Part shown: piece after piece, positions 28,301-42,500 of the stretch
Layout of the letters: each line of letters starts with the position of its first letter
Position numbering within the stretch: position 1 is the stretch's first letter
Assembly (NCBI RefSeq): GCF_030867145.1
Contig: NC_134421.1
Coordinates: forward strand, 31,503,979-31,567,978
Direction of reading: 5' to 3'
Origin: Opisthocomus hoazin
Lineage: Eukaryota > Chordata > Aves > Opisthocomiformes > Opisthocomidae
Length of the DNA stretch: 64,000 nucleotides
Made by a program: the position numbers and the translations under genes
The notes under the pieces: model-generated
Database searches by the model: none
Told to the model about the DNA's origin: nothing
The model's input: the letters and a program-made list of their open reading frames with translations, nothing else

Positions 28301-30437
28301 AAATTACTTTCTGTTTAAAGACAGTATTGTCACACATGGATGTGTGCCTTCTGAGAAAACAGTTGCTAGCTTGAAAAGGAATAAGGAGAGATATAATTTT
28401 GGAGACACAGTCCTCAGAAGAATGAGCAGGTTCCTTGCAAGCAAAGGGACTCCTGTTGAAGCATGCTGTGGTTGCTAAAAGTGGATGCAAGTTTGAAAAT
28501 ACAGAAGTTCCCAGAAGAGAAATGCATTCTGAATCACTAAATACAGAAAAAACCTGGCTGACTATGTTTGGAGAAAGAGTGATAGGGAGAAGCACCATAT
28601 ATGCTTGCCCTGTTCTTTCACTCTTCTGTAAGCATGTCTTTATGGATGCTGATGTAGAAGCACATTGAGTCAGTGTGTCTGGTCTTCTGTGAGAATCACA
28701 GACCCTGTTGAGAATTTTGATTATACTGACTAATCACTTACAGTCTAGAGTAACTAATGCCTTAAAAGATAAAGAATTCCATACACAAAGTAGAGGCTAA
28801 AGAGGTAAAATTTGTATAATTTTGAAGATGGTGGTAGTTATTCATGTAAAGTAAGCAAAATGTCAGTGTGTCATCCAAAGCTTCATTCCAAATTCAAAGG
28901 GGACCCTGTTCCAGCTCTCTTACATGAAATGTAATTATTTATTTGTCTCCTCTTACAGCTCTGGTTTAGTTCCAGACCTCTTAGAAAGGGTGCCTTCTGG
29001 AAAGGCTAAATTTAAATTGATAGAGCAACAGTTAGGGCTGTACTCTTGCCAGGACAGGAGCTGTCTTTAACTTCACTTTCACAGCACCCAGTGCAACTTC
29101 AACAGAAGTGGCTAGACTGCAGAACTGTATTCACTTTATTTTCTGTGTTTGTTTTTTTTTTTCAACATTCTATATTAACAAGGAGAAACAGCTTCAGAAC
29201 ACCAGCGGTCAGACTACTGGATGCTGTGAACACACGGTTACTTGTGCTGGTTATTTCTTCTCGTACCAATGGGGTAGTTTACAAAGCAGCAGAGTACCAG
29301 CAGGTGCCACATGTAGACTGGACTTCCCGGAGTCCTTTAGAAGCACCCACCTCTTTCCACTTTGAAGGGCAATCGGAAACTTAGTTTAGAAAAACTGATT
29401 CAGTCCTCTTCTCTTCCCAAACACAGGAGCCTAAAAATAAGACATGCTCAAAGCTGAATCTGAGGTGCCCTGGATCTGGGCCAGGGCTTTTATGAAGTTG
29501 TTTTTACTGAGGAATGAAAGAGAGTGGAGTATGACAGCACTCAGTGTTAAAATGTTCCAAATGAATATGTTGCATGGCACAGCAAGAGTATTGTTGTAAA
29601 TTTGTTATTGCTGACAAGAAGTGGGAGAAAAGAAAATCTCAGCTGCTTACTTTTATGACCAGCATATTTATCCAAAACCTTACCTGTCTCACATGGAATT
29701 ATAGATGACTGTTAAATAGGTAATATGTATGCATTGCACACGAACAAACTGTTGTCGTTAGAAAAAGATGACATATCGAACTTCCCAGAGGTGTAACAAT
29801 GACTGTTGAGCTTCCGTTGTCAAATGGAAGGGGTAAATACATCAAATACATCTGGAGATACACTGTGTTGATGCAAACAGCACTAGCATACCGGTGTTGT
29901 ATATTACACTTCACTGAGAGTCAATAGCTTTCTAAAACCTCTAAACCCATCAGGAAATAAATGACAACAGAGAAAGGCAAAACAAGGTGAAATAGGACAC
30001 AGCAAGAAATGAACCTTTTTGTTGGTGGAACGAATTGATACTTCACAGGAGATGTCCCCACAGAAGGTGTGACCAATTCCTGCTGAGCTGTCTAATGGCA
30101 TCACCGTGCACGCTGCAGATGGTTGCAGGCCAAAGACTAGAACAGAAAAAGAAATGACATTCACAAAGAAAGCAGATAGATTTAAGAGGTAAAGTCAAAC
30201 AGATTTTTCCTGGTAAGTTCACAGCTGACTGTTTGCTTTTCACAGCAAAACAGGAATTAACACCTCTGTGTTATTTCAGTTCATTCTTCTGCTTTTGTTG
30301 GTATCCATGACATTTTGAAGACTCTCAATTTAATAGAAGTATCCTGCCTAATGCAAACAAAGCAATGTGTGATAATTTTCATATCCTAGTTGTGGGGTTT
30401 TTTTGGTATGACTATCACAAATCTGTCACAATCCAGA
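19307..30437. other. Unique AT-rich non-coding stretch, no gene recognised
   Basis: Nothing identifiable as an exon, RNA gene or young repeat was seen. The longest open frames (152 codons on the minus strand at 19453-19911, 139 codons on the minus strand at 21924-22343) have no recognisable domain. A locally GC-richer patch at about 26.47-26.82 kb has no clear coding frame. A 122-base segment with splice-like borders on the minus strand at 30015-30136 is discussed under findings. Confidence 0.55.
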
Positions 30438-30454
30438 TTTTTTTTTTTTTTTTT
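30438..30454. repeat. T17 homopolymer
   Basis: This is an uninterrupted run of 17 T, the longest T run I noticed in the window. It has no attached LINE tail or target duplication that I can see, so a retroposon poly(A) origin on the minus strand is possible but unsupported. Confidence 0.75.
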
Positions 30455-33400
30455 AATTCTTCTGCTCTTTTATATAAGCATTGCGTTAGGTTCAGGAGAG
30501 AATTGGAAATGTCCCTTGTTCAGCTTTTGATCAGCATGAGCCACTGTGGGTGTGTAGGAGTGTGGTCAACTTCATTCAGTTCTCTAAAGTGTGGCCAGCA
30601 CTAAATCTTGCTCAGAAAGCAGAACCATCACCATAAAGTGAAAAAATTGATGCAAAATCATGTCCATTTCTGACATGCATAAACGATCAGTTAGATGTAA
30701 TAGTTCCTGTTATTTAGGCACCGTGATTAGGAAACATGAGGGGCAGAGCTAAGCAGAAGCTGGTCTGACACAGCATTTGCACTGGGTGAACTAAAGTAGT
30801 TCTAATAATTTTAATCAAAGTAAAAATAACATGTAATCTTGTTTCTTTATTTGATTTAAACCAGGGTAAAATTACTAAAATTAGCACTCCCTGCTTATAG
30901 TGAATGTTTTCAATGTTTTATGATTCCAGTTTAGCTCATCAAAGCTGGAGTGTGTGTTCACATTTTTAGGCCAAGGGAATCAGTATGAATTCAGCTAGCT
31001 TCATCTTCCAGCCTTTTCCTTTATACATTTTCTTCAAGGTCGCTGGGAAAGAATGTTCGATACAAGTGATCCCCCAGGGTCCTTATTAGAAACACATCTG
31101 TTCAATGATCGAGAAAACTGTTTACAATTACTCTGACACCAATGCAATTAGCTAGTTTTGAATCCTTCAAAAGTATGCAAAGCTGATATTATTATCTTTT
31201 TATTTCAGTGAAAATACCATACAGAACAAAGCCAAAACCTTTCTCAACAGCATTAAGAAGACATTGAATGTATTAAATTAACAACAATGTCATTCTCAGC
31301 TCAGCCTTGATCCTAAGGAAAAAAAAACATTAATATACTTTGAGAATTTTTTTCCTTATATCAAAGTTAATTTGATTTGTTCCTTTCCTTAATTCTGTAT
31401 TAACAGATTGCTACTTCAGCTTTTCATTATTTGTCTGGGCTTATAGCAACATAGTTAAACTATAAATACTTTATAAAAATGTTAACAGAGGCTATTTTTT
31501 TATGTCAGTCAGAAATTTCCTGTTATGCAAGAGTATTAAAACTCAGCATTGATGTTGACACATCTCCTTAGCTTATTCTTTGACGACTCATAAACAAAAG
31601 TTATTCAGGCAGGCTTAATTATATAATGTTTAACACTAATGCCTTCTGTTTCATGTCTTTGGTTGTTGTTGTTGGGGGCTATATCACACAACGATTTCCC
31701 TCATCTGCAGATCAAGAACATTTGTTGAGTATAATGTTTCTACATTATTGACCTCCTATCGTTTCTACCCAACAGCTGACCACAGCTGGCTTAAGGGCTC
31801 CATCTGCTCCTGGCTCCTGGACTCCCTCTTGTTTCTCCCCATTCTATAGGCTTTGACCAGCTCTCCTCCTCCTCTATCTGTTTTTCCTGATTCCATAAAT
31901 CTTCTATTATTTATTCTCACCATCCAAGGCACTTCTTAACTTTTACTATTTTTACTCTCCTGCTAGATGAGGCTGAATTATTAAATGCTGTAGCCTTCTC
32001 TCCATGTGAGGTTTTATAAATTTATTAAGCATTTTTAACCTAATTTCAGTTATAACTCTTTTTATTTTCCTATTAAAATTATCTTTCCCAACTGACTTAG
32101 CTTATGATTACTTTCAGTTCGATGAAACTGCATCCTCTGAAGCACAAAATTTCCTGCTGAGAGTTCGTTCTGCTTGTAGACAACAAGTATAACAAAGTCA
32201 TGTTCACTTAGCTCAGAAACTATAGTTCTGTTCTGTGATCAAGTCCTCCTTATCTAGTGAGATGAGATGTAACATAGGACTACCTCAAGTTAGAACAGAA
32301 AATTGTCAAAAAGGTTTTTAGGCATATCAAGGGCATTTTAGCATTGACAGAAGAAGACTTTCAGCCTCTCTTGATTTTAGCTTAAATTCCAAATGGTAAT
32401 TCAGTTGCTTTTAAATATTTTATAGTAGGTAGAACTGGTTAAATGTTTTTGAATGGAAAAGCTCGGTTAGCAAATTTTGATTGAATGAAAAAGTTTTTAA
32501 AAGTAGATTAATGAAAAACACTTGAATGCTGTTTCTTAAGAATAAAAGAATTCCCTTTGCTCTGTCTGGATTCAAGCTTTTAGGCACACTTTGAAAACAA
32601 AAACAGTTTGACTGCTAAACTGGAGGATATTAAATAATAACATTTCATATAAATGCTATATGCTTAGGGCTTCAGGAAAATGACCAAGCACTCCTCTCTC
32701 CAAAAGAGCAAATGAGACCAAACACAACTTTGAAATCCTCATGATGCTCCCATATACAGGTTTTTCTTCCCCAGGACACCATATTGTGGTAGGTGGGAAA
32801 CTCTGGAGTACACAAAGCCGAAGCAGCAAAGGGCCTCATCCACGTGTTGAGATCCTCCCACAGAGCAGATTGGTTGAAGTGGGGCTGTGGATGAGATAGC
32901 TAAGGGCACTGAGCAGAACCCCCTGGCTCTTCTCATGACTTAGCACCTTCTGGTGTCACATAAGCCCTGCATCACATGTGGAGGCTCATGTGCCCTGCTG
33001 CATATATGGCAGCTGCCGTGCTACTGGGTCCTGCAAGACCATTTCCCCCTATACAGAGTAGAATTAAAGTTACCTTGACTTATATATTTACTCTGATTTT
33101 TATGCTTACCCTATTTGTATATAGTTACTTTGCTATGAACAAACAATGGATATTTATGGCACAACTTTTCAAATAGTTCAAGGGTATGATATCAAACAGC
33201 AGCAAGCAAATATTCAAAATGCAGATTCTCTAAAGAAAAACAATTAAGAGATATGGCTTTCAGTAAAAGACTGATGAACATACAAAGGGAAAGAAAGAAA
33301 GCACGAAAAAGTTTCTGAAGGCTAACCTCCAGCCAAGTATGTTTTTCAGACTAATCCAAGCCAGTGGCATCTTGCAGCACTGCTACTTCTACTCACTGAA

Positions 33401-36400
33401 AAATTCACTGAGCTAAAATTGCAGAGTGGGAAACCACCTGTGGGAAAGAGCGGAAAAGACAGTCATCTCATCCTCATCCCACTGGAGGAAGAGCAAGAGC
33501 AATGCTACTGCAGAATTTCAAAGTTCCCCCCAGGGAGAGGAGCAGGAAGCTATTTTTAGCAGCCGTTTGCTCTACTGCAAATTGCCATGTTGTTGATGCA
33601 GTAATCAATGGTAACAATATAATTCTACAGCCATGGAGGTTACCTGGAGTGAGAGGGCAGAATTAGCAGTTTGTCTTTAGAAATTACTTGCTAATTTCTA
33701 GTGGTTGTGTATACACAGCAGCAGTCTGTGTTCTCAGGTAATTTATTGTCAGGTGATGCTTGAAAACAGACTGGATTTCAAACCAGACCGATATTAGGAG
33801 TCCAAAAGCTTGTAATGTCTGGAAAGCATTTCACATTTGGATTTAAGTGACAGAGAAAAAACATATTTCCATGATAACATACAGGTTTTGGCCCAATGGA
33901 ATTTAACCCACGTTCTGGCAATCTAAAAAGTACTGTCACATAAACCTTAGAAAAGACAGAATATGTCACTGAATTATTTAATTCCCTGAAAAGGAATAGA
34001 AGGGTATTGCTTCTTATACATATAAATCCAGTAGCATGCTCACCTCAGAAAATTCAACTTCTTTCTGCACAGGATGAGATTTATTAGTGCAATGACATGA
34101 GGCACTTAGCTCAGGAGATATTAATTACCAAACCTAGAAGGAACTCGTTACAGTATATCAGCAACGTAAACCTAGCTCCATGCCAAGGTCATGCGTTGTC
34201 AGTCACTTTTAAGCAGACCAGATACATATTCCTTGTAATTTCATAAAATGATGTCAATGACATCATCTCTCTGACAGATACATCAAATCAAAACAACCAC
34301 AACAGACACATGTTTGGATAAGTTTCCTGCTACTGGGTCATGGAAAGTTGAGAATTATTCTACTCTCCAGGCAAAAAAACACATCTGGGGAAGGGTAAGG
34401 CAAAGTCTTGCCCTCCTTGCATGCTTTCTATTATTCTGTTCCTGACAGTTAATGCTGTCTTCTGCTGTTCCTTTCGTTAGTGTTGTGTGATTGCTTCAGC
34501 AAAGAAACACTAAGTACTTCAAACATGCCCCTGTATATTTAGAGGCAACAACAAGAGGAGAAAAACAAGGATGAACAACCGAGAAATGTCCATGGATACA
34601 TAGATTAAATTGGATTCATTATGGGGGCACGTTGGTTTTAATTCACAAACTGAAGCAAAGTCATTTAATATCGGAGGAGCAATCCACATGGAAAGAGCAG
34701 TACTGTAAATCCAGTCCAAGTGTAGATTCATGTGAACATTTAGAGTGCTATTATTTAGGTTACTAAAACTATTGAAAATTAGTATGAATTGGCTGTGTAG
34801 GCCCCAGGTTTTGTCCAATCAGTGTGCTGCATTTTGTACACTGGTGTCATTCCATGTATTTCAATACTTAACATTTTATTTCATCTTTCAAATACATTTG
34901 TAAACAAAATGAAAAATAGTACTTCTCTCTTCACCATTTTATGATGTTTCCCTTTGTTTTGTATTTTGTATTATTGTTAGAATAACCATATGGATGAAAC
35001 ACTTGTACATTGTTGTTATATGATGGGATTATCATAACCCAAATTTCAGTCAAAATAATCTGTAAAGGATTATTATATATAAATGAATATTTCACATTTC
35101 AGCTGTTTAATACAGCATTTATATAAAACAGTAGTTCATGAAGTACCATGTTTTTTGACATTATCTCAGAGTAATTTTAAATGTTAAAAAGAAATCTTAA
35201 GTACCTATACAAGTTAAAGGACCCTAGCACTTTTAACAATCTGGTACTGTGTGTAGAATGAAGATTATGCATTCCAACTTCAATATTTAATGAACCCTAA
35301 AACGGTAGTCCGAAAGCAAGAATTTATTTTAATTTTCATGGGAGACAGATCAGAATCTAAAAAAGCAGTTGACCACAGCTTTCAAAACTAAATGCTGAAG
35401 AAAAAAGCAAGGGTCACTTGCAGAAAAACTAGGCGTCAAAATCATCTGAGAAGGAGACCTCACCAGATCATTGTTATTTTCTGTCGCTAGGATCCTCCTC
35501 AAGGCTGAGCTTTTGTCTTGAGTCCTTGCTTATGTTGGTAAGAAGTGAGTTGCATTTCAGCACGTAAGACAATATCCAGACGTGATACCTTAGAAACAAC
35601 ATTTATAAAAGAAATCAGAAGTATTTCTGTCCTCACCTTATAGTACTGCTGATCAACACACTCAGTTTATTCCTGATGATACCCCTGTTTAAGGGGGAAA
35701 CAGATGACCACATTGTTGAAAACGGATGTGATACAACATCTCACTGTGACAGAAGGTGGTCTTAATGAATAAGCTTTCACAGTGCCACTGGGGAGTAATT
35801 CCACAGAAAAGCTCCCGCATTAATGTTTCAGGGACTGATATGTAAATAAACTGCTGATGTGCTTCATGAGACATCTGCCTTGCTGTCACAAGGGAGTCAG
35901 CACAATATTTCCCAGGGGTGGCAAAGAATTTTTGAAAAGAATATTTCAGCAAAGCACCACAAGGAACCTTTTATGTACAGAAAAGTAGTTAGTGATTTTA
36001 TTGCTTTTGTTGTCTCTCGAAAAAGAAGGAAATTGGAAAAGCACAGAAATAAATGACCTAGGCCTCTGATTAGTTTTGAGCAGCCCTACCATCCAAACGA
36101 TTGCCAAACATGTTGTCAAACACCTTCCTTCACTTGTGCTGATGGTGAAAGAAGGATGCTGCTGTTTTGGTAGGGCTGCTGCAGTGGGAGTGTGAATTAC
36201 GAATGCAGGGTTACACCTGCTTTATGTTTAAAAACCAACAGCCAAGAGTAGCATTCCCAGCTTTGAAAACTATCAGCAGCTTTCTCCTGAAGACTGAATT
36301 CCCTTCAAAGTACAAAATAGTGCATAGTGTGCGTTCGTATTTTGTCAACAAATGGTTGATTTTTACTGAACTGTGTCACCAGACGCCACGCTTTTCCACT

Positions 36401-39400
36401 GGGAATGATAAGTTATTTACTGAGCTATCAGGATATATAGAATTCATGCATGTATAAAACTTGCATGATCCTCCTGTGAGTTACATAAAATTGTAACTGA
36501 TGCATTTGCTGAGTCCTTCTGAGAAAGTGGAAGTGTGAAAGGTTCAAACTGATACTCAGCAGGACAGCAGCAGGAAGCTGATCAAAGCACTGGAAAGCTT
36601 TGATCACTCTTCCATTGGATCTCCTGTGCTATGCGTCCTTTTCTTCTACATTTTAAAGCATCTCCTTTACAAAGAACCAGCTGGCCTCTTTTTGCTTTGC
36701 CTCGTGCTGATGTGGGGAAGGAATACGCAGGGTGCTTTTATAGCAAAGTACCCTGATACTTACCAGGGCATTCATTCCTGCTGCAGCATGTGGTGTTCCT
36801 CAAGGTGTTTGAACTTGCGGTATAACTTGGTGATTTCAAAGCGTCGCATCTTTTGGAAAGCCGGTTTCCAGCCCTTTCTGCTGCAGCAGTGGCCGTTGCC
36901 CTGTTTGTTGCAATAGCCTGAGTGTGTGCCAGAACACATTTCCATATTTTAGCACCAGCAGCTTGTTGGTCAGGGTGTTTCAGGTCATTGCTTGGATTTC
37001 TGAGCTCATCCGCATCAAACTGGCAAGACACAGATGAGGAAGCTGTCGCAGAGGAGAGTGCAGTAATTAACTCTATCAGACAGATTCAGGTCTACAGAGT
37101 ACAAATGAATAAATAACAAATAAGAGTACTTTGCAATCCTTGATTCTTTATCTCATAGGGTTGATATTATCTACTGGTTAGTGAATCTTCTCATGCCTGG
37201 ATCTCAAAGTGCTTAATAAACAAGTAAATAAATAGATAAAAAGATAAATTAAACAATAGGTTAGGGAGTCAGTTTGAGAAAATAATGTATCTCGCATAAA
37301 GTCTTTCTGACACTAGTTCAGCCCAGAAGGCGCTGTGACTTTCAGCTCCTGAAGTCCAAAGGCTGGGCTGCTTTGCCTCAAGTGGATGTAGGTCACATAG
37401 CATACAGTGTGTATGCAAAACACTAAATATTTATAGCCTCTGTGCCAAAGGTTCTTCAGAAATTATATATTTAAGCTCTGCCTGTTGCTGAACCGCAGCC
37501 CTTGCCACATAGCTTTGTGCAGAGGAGGATATATTTGTTAAAGACAACAAAGTGATTCCTTTATTTTTACTAAGCGAAACCTCAGAGAGAGATTCTGGGT
37601 GCCAATGAAGGGCATGAGTATCTTACCAACCCAAGAGCAATTGGCTAAAGGCAAAACTTCCAATACCCTTATCCTGTCCCTAGTGCAAGGGGTCTGGAAT
37701 TGAGGTAATCAGTTATCTTAGGGAATCTTTTTTTCTACAAAGTGTTGGCTGATAACTGGAAAATATGTACTGCATCCACACATGCTGAGTGCAGAAGAAA
37801 CCTGGAGGCAGACTGTGACTTGTGACTGAATCTCTTTCCGATTTGCTGATGGGACCATTCAGCTGCATATTTCCTCATATGTGTAATTCATCAAAATGTC
37901 GCAATTTTTGTTTTAAAGTACTTTTGTGAAGGTTTCTGCTCTCCAGCAGAGCGCTGTGGGTCTAAATGATGTCAGATAGCATGTTGACTGATCTAGACAA
38001 AGATATACCTTCATTTCAATGAGATCACTAGTAATCTTGAAAGAGGGGGAGAATAGGAAGTACAAAAGAGAGTTGTAAAGAGAAGGAATAAGAATGTGCA
38101 GAAGAATAAGAGCATGTGTGTGAGTATGTGGCAAACACGGAGAAACAAAATGCTTGAGAAACATATTTAATTCTCTAAACCTCTATTAAAAATTCAGTGA
38201 TTTACATACTGCAAAGAGCTCCAAAAAAATATATCACAGCAAGATATGCCAAGTGGTTCTAATTTTTAAGTCATGTTGACTAATTGTTAGCAATTTAGCT
38301 AAATACTATGGAAAATGCATATTATGCAATCAAATTTGAAAAAAAAGTGAATTGGGTTTGGGGATGTTAAATATGGTTCTTATGGGGCAGATTTTTTTGT
38401 AATGAGACAGAATAAAATCTGAAATAAAAAATAAAATATTTTCTATACCCTAATAAAAGGATTATCTGCATACTATATCTGTTCATACATCTGTTTTCCA
38501 CAGCTAACAAAATCAGAGAATTCATAGGAGAATTATAGCTAATATTTGCACTCAAATATTTGAGTTAACAATTTTAGCTCTTGGATTCTCTGAGAATTCC
38601 CAGCTACTTTTGCATAGATACTCAACTCCACTATTTACAAAAACTTTCTCTGTGAATATGGTGAAGTAGAGCTGTAAATACAATATGGACAAAGAAGGGT
38701 TTTTTCAGATACAGCATGATAATCCACTTTGATGATCTAATCAGCATTGTGATTACATTAGATGTTCTTTAGGACAGGAATGATACGAAACGCATTTACA
38801 GTGTAATATATCCATCACACATTTGATAAGATAAAAGGCAATTAATTACAGAGGAAGCTGATGCAGACGTCAGTCTGGCCTTCATCACTGCGTTTTTGGA
38901 GTGACTAGTTCTCCTCCTATGAAAGTGAGATCTGTCCAGTTGTTTTTGTTTTGTAGCTGACTCTTAGGCTGTGTGTCTTTCAACCTACCAAAATTTCAGT
39001 AAGCACTTGTGATGAATTTAGTCAGTGCTGCTTATTCACTCTGAGCTAGAACCTCACATTTTTCAGCAGCCCATGGTGTATTGGTTACAGGCCACCTTTG
39101 CCTCGCCTTACACAAACGAAAGCTTGTTCTTCGTTCCAAGTACCTGGCGATTTCTTAAAGGTTCATATCATAAATGAGCATCCTTCAGACAGGCCAGGAT
39201 AAGCCTAGGTGGGGGTCACCACCAGGTCTGCAGTCTTTGCTGAGACATGAGGAAAGTCATGAATCCAGCCCAGTTGGAGGCAACTCTCACTAAGTCCACA
39301 ACTGGAACAGGTGGATGTCTTACCTCTGCCAACACTGACTCTATGAAATAGCGTCAGGAACAGCTAGGAACAATTCTTTACCCAGATTGGGACTCACAGA

Positions 39401-39463
39401 ACTGCTGCAGGTAGCCCAAGGAGAGCCTTGGGAGCCCATGACTGGTCCAGATATGTCTAGTGA
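30455..39463. other. Unique AT-rich non-coding stretch, no gene recognised
   Basis: This is AT-rich DNA without recognisable exons or young repeats. A pyrimidine-rich segment lies at roughly 31.75-32.1 kb. A 10-bp-stem inverted repeat at 36.58 kb is listed separately. All open frames are under about 100 codons and resemble nothing known to me. Long-range enhancers or conserved non-coding elements could be hidden here. Confidence 0.55.
36579..36606. repeat. Perfect inverted repeat, 10-bp stem and 8-base loop
   Basis: The arm tgatcaaagc is followed by the loop actggaaa and the exact reverse-complement arm gctttgatca. The stem is short for a microRNA precursor, and flanking pairing does not continue on both sides. 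I therefore call only an inverted repeat. Confidence 0.75.
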
Positions 39464-39483
39464 TATATAAACAAGCAATTAAA
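39464..39483 (+). promoter_or_regulatory. TATA box followed by ATTAAA, possible old LTR core
   Basis: TATATAAA at 39464-39471 is followed within a few bases by the variant poly(A) signal ATTAAA at 39478-39483. A GC-richer segment rich in CTT and GGG follows, up to about 39.54 kb. Close TATA/poly(A)-signal spacing is typical of retroviral LTRs and is also seen in the clear LTR at 45.6 kb. No matching TG...CA ends or target duplication were found, so this is a weak call. A chance AT-rich match is the main alternative. Confidence 0.2.
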
Positions 39484-39570
39484 CACTTCGGCACTCGGGG
39501 ACCCTTCTCTTCCAGATCATGCCCTGGAGTTTCCCAACTGGGACTTGTTTCCAGATTTGCTGTCTGTTTG

Positions 39571-39584
39571 AAAAAAAAAAAAAA
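39571..39584. repeat. A14 homopolymer
   Basis: A run of 14 A lies about 100 bases downstream of the TATA/ATTAAA pair at 39.46 kb. It could be a simple slippage tract, or the tail of a decayed plus-strand retroposon. No target duplication was found. Confidence 0.65.
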
Positions 39585-42500
39585 GCTGATCTGGAGAAAT
39601 GCCTCAAAGGGGTAATTTAGGAATGCCCACTGGAGCCATTAGCGAGCTCTGGGAAAATCCAAAACTGTAAGACAACAGGAGTAAAACCTATCTATCCATC
39701 CTCTGAAACAAAACAGGAATTCAACACTATTTGCTTTAATGTTACTGATTGCAGTGATGTTTTAATTAAGAAAATATGTGTGGAGTAACACAGTCCTCTC
39801 CTGAAGCATTTCAGCAGTCTTCTGCACTTGGTACAATCCCAGAAAAATCGTCTTTTCAATTCATCTGGTAGATGAAACCATTGATCAAACTACTCATACA
39901 TTTTTAAACAAGAGAGTGCCGCAGGTTTCCTGCTGCATTCAAGCTGTTTATGATGAAAGGCAAGATCAAAAAAGTGTTTGTGATGGAGCTCTCCAAGATG
40001 CTGTATCTTTTTCACTAAGCAAATTCTGCAGTGTTTAACGTACGCTGCACTTTGATTAGGGGAAATTGCTGTAGGAAGGAACAGCAACCTAAGAAAAAAA
40101 AAACAACAACCTCCATTATTACTGTATACGTTCCTTGTGGCAAGGATCCATAAAAAGCTACTGCTTTTCAATTATCACTTCCCAGCTGATCTCTGAGAAA
40201 GAAAAGCTATTACTCACAGAAATATTAGCAAACTGTAGAAGTAAGCTGGGTGGGGTACTTTGGCTTTAACATAGGCAAATAGCAGGAATTGCCATTTTTG
40301 TGCTACCAGTCTTGTAATGAAGACAGAATGGATTGGAAAAATGCAATGAAACAGATATGTTCTATTCGTTTTTTTACTTACAAGTGACATCCCTCCTTGT
40401 GTAAAAGATGTTGGTGTGGGATAGATAGTCATTTTCAGTGTGATGTGACACCACTCGAACTGGCAAGTGACTATCTAGTGTCCTCTCTTCCTTTTTCTCC
40501 TAGGACATATATGTTAGATTTAGTCACTGAAGTTACTCGAAAGATCTCCTTTGTGTGTGGGCTTTCTCCTACTGCCCAATTAGGGCCACAATGGCTATCA
40601 CAAAGCGAGACTAGCATGTTCATTTACATGAGCCGGTTACACAGAAACGAAAACTGTAGGCTAGAAGGGTTGGTTTACCTCGGGAGGTAGAAGAGACCTT
40701 TTGGGAAAACGTGTCTCAGCCCATTACTAGAGTGTGTGGTTTCCTTTATCTGAACATTCGCTGGAAGTAAATGTGTTCATTTGTGTCTTTTATTGTGGAC
40801 TACTTCATATATTTAGGGAGGGAAAAAAGTTCATTATCAGTTCTAGAAGAACGTGGATGGATGTGGACCCTTCCACCACCAGGACAAAGCCAACCACCCC
40901 ATTCAGAGCTGGACAAATGGACTCTATTGGCAGAGAGTCAGGGGACTATCACATACTAGGAAGGCTCGCCAGATAACGTCATCTGGTCCTTGGATGAAAC
41001 AGGAAAACTTTTCCAAAAAGGGCAATAGTCTTTGGTACGCATGAAGCTTATCTTCAGAAATTTATCTCAGGGCATTCGTTCTGGAAGGCAAGACTGGGAA
41101 AGCTGTGGAAATTTTTTTTCCGATTTCTGCTTCTGCTTTCTATTTTTATTTTCAGAGCCTGTGAAGGCCAAAATTGTCTTCGAAATGAAGGTGTTCACTA
41201 CTATTTTGATACAGAAAAACATCTGCCATTGCCAATTAAACTCACTTTCACTGATACTCATCTTCTGAGCCTCACATCTCCACCATCTGCACCCTTATGA
41301 ATAAGGGAGAGGTCTTTGTAGAGGCCTTTGTCTCCATTTTCAGACCCATTTTTATGACTGTAACACTATAGGAACACATTTATCTGTGTTCAAACATGCT
41401 TTTAAACCCACACCACTGATGAGCCTGATATTTGTAAAAATTCACAAGGTTTGAATAAACTCCCAGGCTGACTTAATTTCTTCAAAACTATGCAGCATGT
41501 AAAGAATTAATATCTGTAACTAGTTTCCAGAACATGGAAGGGGAGTCAGTTTCTCCACCACATGAGGTTTCCAAGTTCTTTTAAGGAGAGCAGTGAGCAC
41601 AAATGCCATTTCTAAATACTACCTCTCCAGAAGGAGCCTAAATTTTACTGTGCACCTATTTAATTCCCTGTCAAGGTACACGCAGGGCTTCTGTTGTCAT
41701 CAGGTCAGACAGCGTTGTCTCTTCAAAATCTGTCCTCCACTATTGTCAGTCTGCAATCTGCACAAGGCTGGGAAGCACAGGTAGCCCATTCTACAGACAT
41801 AGAATGGAAACAAACATATATTAAGGTTATTCCTGCAATGCTATGTCATGCACTGTTAGCTCTGAACAAGCTAAACTGTGTACAGGAGCAAGCACAACTG
41901 CACAAATGCACTGCTAAGCTAGCCCTGCTGGAAAGCTGACATGTTGCTGTATTTCACCTGGGTCTATACTGCTGCCCTACCTTGACCAGTTATGTCCCTT
42001 ACAGGAAATATCCTCAAAATACTTTATAGCTCAACTGTTCAGCAATGTGTCACCTTTCAGTGTTCATAACCTTAGGCCAGGTATGCAGGGTCTTATTGTA
42101 AGAGCTGCATTGCAAACTGCCCATATGTTTACAGAGGCAGGTTTAAAAACGCATGTTGGGCTTCAGGGTATATGAGAAGACAACTTGGGATTACAAACAA
42201 TTTTATTCAGGAATACCACACCACAAGTTATTTTGAAAAAAAGGATTGTACCCTAGCCCCCCACCTTCTCAGAGATGCAGGCAATTGCTGTGACTGCAGG
42301 AGGAATACCTCCTACCCGCTAGAATTCATCATAGCCATTAAACATGTTCAGGAGCTGATAGCTTGACTCACATATTAATGTGAGATGCTACTGACGTTGG
42401 GGCATTTTCATCTGCTCTCAGTGATTAGGTCGGATGGAGAAAGTAGACTGTTTATCCAGCATGTTGGAGAATACATATGAAAGCACCTACTTACCAAAGC

